A DNA stretch of 34,788 nucleotides from Hahella sp. HN01 (GTDB taxonomy: Bacteria > Pseudomonadota > Gammaproteobacteria > Pseudomonadales > Oleiphilaceae), in contig NZ_JAHMIN010000049.1 of the NCBI RefSeq assembly GCF_018986435.1, forward strand, positions 1 to 34,788. Direction: 5' to 3'. Of the stretch, positions 32,308 to 34,788 are shown in pieces. Numbering within the stretch: position 1 is the first letter of the stretch; each line of letters starts with the position of its first letter. The notes under the pieces are model-generated. The model saw only the letters and a program-made list of their open reading frames with translations, searched no databases and was not told where the DNA came from. Both the position numbers and the translations under genes were made by a program.

Positions 32308-33080
32308 CGGCGATTATCGCCCTGACCCCGGCGGGACGCGCTCTGGCGGAGCGATTGCAGGTCTTGTCGCCAACGCCAATGGCGCTGCATTACAAGCCCA
32401 AACCCTTTCAGGAAACGGCGCAGAGCCTGTTTCAGCAGGGCGAGCCGCTGATCTTTATCTGCGCCGCCGGCATTGCCGTGCGCACCCTCGCGCCGGTATT
32501 GCAGGACAAGTATCAGGACCCGCCTGTGCTGGTGCTGGATGAAAACGGACGTTTCGTCATTCCACTGCTTTCCGGCCATGAAGGCGGAGCCAATGAATGG
32601 GGACGCCAGATCGCGGAACGCCTCAACGCCCAACTCGCGCTGACCACTGCACAGCCCTATCTGGAGCCGGTGTATGCGCTTGGCATGGGGTGTGAGCGGC
32701 ATTGTCCGCTGGAGGCGCTGGAAGATTTGGCGGATCAATGTCTCGCCCAGATGGGACTGATCTCATCGCAGATTCACACCCTCGCCTCCATCGATATCAA
32801 AGCGGATGAAGTGGGACTGATCGAACTCGCCCGCCGCCGCAACTGGACGTATCAGACCTGGAGTCCGGCGCACTTATCCGCGTTCGAGGGACAGTTGACG
32901 CAGAAGTCCGACATCGTATTCAGGGAAACCGGCGTTTACGGGGTGGCGGAAGCCGCCGCCCTCGCCTCCGCCGCCCGACTGAGCGGCGCGCCAGCGGAAC
33001 TGGCGCTGCCCAAACACAAAAACCGACGCGCTACCTGCGCCGTCGCCCGCAGCTATTTATCGCGGAAGACAGAAGAATGA
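32304..33080 (+). CDS. cbiG: Cobalt-precorrin-5A hydrolase CbiG
   Basis: Start at ATG 32304 (AAGGGGGC just upstream; coupled to cbiL by a 4-bp overlap). 258 residues. FICAAGIAVRTLAPVLQDKYQDPPVLVLDENGRFVIPLLSGHEGGANEW-type sequence (about residues 51-100) is the CbiG N-terminal domain. LGMGCERHCPLEALEDL is the start of the C-terminal domain. RETGVYGVAEAAALASA ends it. It opens the ring lactone and releases C20 as acetaldehyde. Its presence, without CobG, marks the anaerobic type route. It overlaps cbiH by 4 bp. Confidence 0.94.
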   Translation: MTAIIALTPAGRALAERLQVLSPTPMALHYKPKPFQETAQSLFQQGEPLIFICAAGIAVRTLAPVLQDKYQDPPVLVLDENGRFVIPLLSGHEGGANEWGRQIAERLNAQLALTTAQPYLEPVYALGMGCERHCPLEALEDLADQCLAQMGLISSQIHTLASIDIKADEVGLIELARRRNWTYQTWSPAHLSAFEGQLTQKSDIVFRETGVYGVAEAAALASAARLSGAPAELALPKHKNRRATCAVARSYLSRKTEE

Positions 33081-33886
33081 AACGACTTTACGTACTGGGC
33101 TCCGGCCCAGGTTCGGAACTGATGATCACGCCCCAGGTGGAGCAGGCCATCGCCGCCAGCAGCGATCTGGTGGCTTATGGCCTGTATCTGGAGCTGCTGG
33201 GTGAGCGCACCCAGGACAAGACCTTGCACGACCTGCCCCTGGGCGAGGAAATCGAGCGCGCCCGGCTGGCCCTGAATCTGGCCGCCGCCGGCAAGCCCAC
33301 GGCGTTGATTTCCAGCGGAGACATCGGCATTTTCGCCATGGCGACCCTGGTGTTCGAGCTGCTGGAGCGCCAGCTCAGCGGCGCCGAAACAGGCGCGGAC
33401 GATCATGACTGGCGTCAGGTCGACATTCAGGTCATGCCCGGCGTCAGCGCCATGCAGGCCGCCGCCGCCAGCATGGGCGCCGCGCTGGGCCATGACTTTT
33501 GCGCGGTGTCCCTGTCTGATTTGCTGACGCCCTGGGAGACTATCGAGACCCGTATTCGCGCCGTCGCGGCGGCGGATTTCGTCATCGCCTTCTACAACCC
33601 GGTCTCCCGCAAACGCCGCTGGCAGTTGGCTCGCGCCAAGGAACTATTGTTACAGCGACGTCCCGCCGACACGCCGGTAATACTGGGCCGCAACCTGACC
33701 CGTCAGGACGAGCGCGTCAGCGTCTGCACGCTGGCGGAGCTGGATGTGGAGCAAGTGGACATGCTGACCCTGGTGCTGGTGGGAAGCAGCGCCACTCGCT
33801 GCTTTCAGAATGGAGACAAGCAATGGGTGTATACGCCGCGAGGCTACGCCCGCAAGCTCACCCAACCAGAGAGCGTCGCGCCATGA
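33077..33886 (+). CDS. cbiH: Cobalt-precorrin-3 C17-methyltransferase (CbiH/CobJ)
   Basis: A 269-residue SAM-dependent tetrapyrrole methylase that adds the C17 methyl group and contracts the ring. LYVLGSGPGSELMITPQVEQ is the N-terminal SAM loop. LISSGDIGIFAMATLVFELLE, VMPGVSAMQAAAASMGAALGHDF and VSLSDLLTPWETIETRI are diagnostic. IAFYNPVSRKRRWQL and NLTRQDERV come near the end. It overlaps both neighbours by 4 bp. Confidence 0.95.
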   Translation: MKRLYVLGSGPGSELMITPQVEQAIAASSDLVAYGLYLELLGERTQDKTLHDLPLGEEIERARLALNLAAAGKPTALISSGDIGIFAMATLVFELLERQLSGAETGADDHDWRQVDIQVMPGVSAMQAAAASMGAALGHDFCAVSLSDLLTPWETIETRIRAVAAADFVIAFYNPVSRKRRWQLARAKELLLQRRPADTPVILGRNLTRQDERVSVCTLAELDVEQVDMLTLVLVGSSATRCFQNGDKQWVYTPRGYARKLTQPESVAP

Positions 33887-34677
33887 CCGTGTATTTTATC
33901 GGCGCCGGCCCCGGCGACCCGGATCTGCTGACCATCAAGGGACAGCGCATCATCCAACGCAGCCCGGTCATTCTTTACGCTGGTTCGCTGGTGCCGGAGG
34001 AAATCCTGGCGCAGGCGAACGCTGCGGCGGAGATCACAGACACCGCGCCCCTGAATCTGGATGAAATTCTGGAACTGATCGTCAACGCCCATGCGCGCGG
34101 ACTGGATGTGGCGCGGATTCATTCCGGCGATCCATCCATCTATGGCGCTATCGGCGAACAAATACGTCGACTGCAAGCGCTGGCGATTCCCTTTGAAGTC
34201 ATTCCCGGCGTCACCTCAACCAGCGCCGCCGCCGCCATGCTGGGCAAAGAGCTGACGTTATCCGGAGTCTCCCAGACCGTCATCCTGACCCGCTACGCCG
34301 GCAAGACGCCCATGCCCGAGCAGGAGAACCTCGTCTCTCTGGCGCAACATGGCGCAACCCTGGCGATACATCTGGGCGTCACCCGCCTGCATCAGATTGT
34401 CGAGGACCTGACGCCGCATTACGGCTCAGACTGTCCCGTCGCAGTATGTTATCGGGTGGGCTGGCCCGATCAGCAACATATCCTGGGCACGCTAGCGGAT
34501 ATCGTGGAGCAAGTGCGCGCCGCCAAAATCACCCGTACCGCGTTGATTCTGGTGGGACGAGTGCTGGCCAGCGACGACTTCAACGAGTCTTATCTGTACG
34601 ACGCGGCGCAGGCCCATATCTATCGCCCCAAGGTCAAACCGGCGACGCCGCGGAAAGTGCGCCGCACTCAGGCGTAG
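33883..34677 (+). CDS. cbiF: Cobalt-precorrin-4 C11-methyltransferase (CbiF/CobM)
   Basis: The frame is open from 33823, but the ATG at 33883 overlaps the cbiH stop (ATGA) and gives the expected 264 residues. VYFIGAGPGDPDLLTIKGQR is the SAM loop. VILYAGSLVPEEIL, RIHSGDPSIYGAIGEQIRRL, IPGVTSTSAAAAMLGKELTL and ILTRYAGKTPMPEQENL are all family signatures. It is the last gene of the operon in the window; a possible terminator follows. What lies beyond 34788 is not seen. Confidence 0.96.
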   Translation: MTVYFIGAGPGDPDLLTIKGQRIIQRSPVILYAGSLVPEEILAQANAAAEITDTAPLNLDEILELIVNAHARGLDVARIHSGDPSIYGAIGEQIRRLQALAIPFEVIPGVTSTSAAAAMLGKELTLSGVSQTVILTRYAGKTPMPEQENLVSLAQHGATLAIHLGVTRLHQIVEDLTPHYGSDCPVAVCYRVGWPDQQHILGTLADIVEQVRAAKITRTALILVGRVLASDDFNESYLYDAAQAHIYRPKVKPATPRKVRRTQA

Positions 34678-34683
34678 AATACA

Positions 34684-34736
34684 GTAGCGGCCTGGTCAGG
34701 CGGAAAAGACGTTCACCTGGCGACGCCGCTACTTTT
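34684..34736 (+). terminator. Possible terminator after the cobalamin operon
   Basis: GTAGCGGC (34684-34691) and GCCGCTAC (34725-34732) form a perfect 8-bp outer stem, followed by TTTT (34733-34736). The 33-base interior can pair partly (CAGG with CCTG). The shape is long for an intrinsic terminator and the T tract short, so efficiency is uncertain. Confidence 0.4.
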
Positions 34737-34788
34737 CGAGGTTAAATAACGCAACTTCCTTTAGAGAAAACGAAACATTCATCACCAC

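Overview
The window looks like chromosomal DNA of a gammaproteobacterium. The main part is GC-rich and densely coded. Gene content (class I fructose-1,6-bisphosphatase, a LolD/YbbA-YbbP-type exporter pair, a CbtAB cobalt uptake pair and a very compact cobalamin operon) suggests a marine Oceanospirillales-like organism such as Hahella. That assignment rests on gene style and was not tested by any search.

Bases 1-2665 are different: lower in GC, gene-poor and accessory in character. They hold the 3' end of an IS3-family transposase with its terminal repeat. Next to it is an orphan CxxC protein whose start codon lies 2 bases after the IS end. Then come an HNH nuclease fused to a DUF433 domain, a 45-residue Gly/Lys-rich protein, an intrinsic terminator with no obvious gene in front of it, and about 0.8 kb with no convincing gene.

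Bases 2666-18691 are mixed chromosomal genes. They include two periplasmic solute-binding proteins without transporter partners, an ankyrin-repeat protein, fbp and an ABC exporter pair. A Tat-type aldo/keto reductase is coupled to a DUF6064 membrane protein. There are also a secreted Cys-containing protein of unknown function, a GcvH-like protein that has lost the lipoyl lysine, and a secreted FG-GAP repeat protein. A GH13 alpha-glucosidase is divergent from a LacI-type regulator with a perfect 16-bp operator palindrome between them. An astacin-like metalloprotease lacks a signal peptide.

Bases 18843-34677 are a cobalamin locus. On the minus strand, cbiB-cobD-bluB make the aminopropanol arm and the lower ligand. 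On the plus strand, a cobalamin riboswitch precedes cbtB-cbtA (cobalt uptake), a ChlI-ChlD-type chelatase subunit, cobO, cbiA, cbiD, cbiJ, cbiX, cbiC, cbiET, cbiL, cbiG, cbiH and cbiF. Most junctions are 4-bp stop/start overlaps, so this reads as one operon of 14 genes and about 12.8 kb under one riboswitch.

The corrin ring genes are those of the early-cobalt (anaerobic) route: CbiX, CbiD and CbiG are present and no CobG is seen. The lower ligand, however, is made by the oxygen-dependent BluB. Not in the window are uroporphyrinogen III methyltransferase, cobyric acid synthase (cbiP/cobQ), cobU, cobS, cobT and CobN, the large partner expected for a ChlID-type cobaltochelatase.
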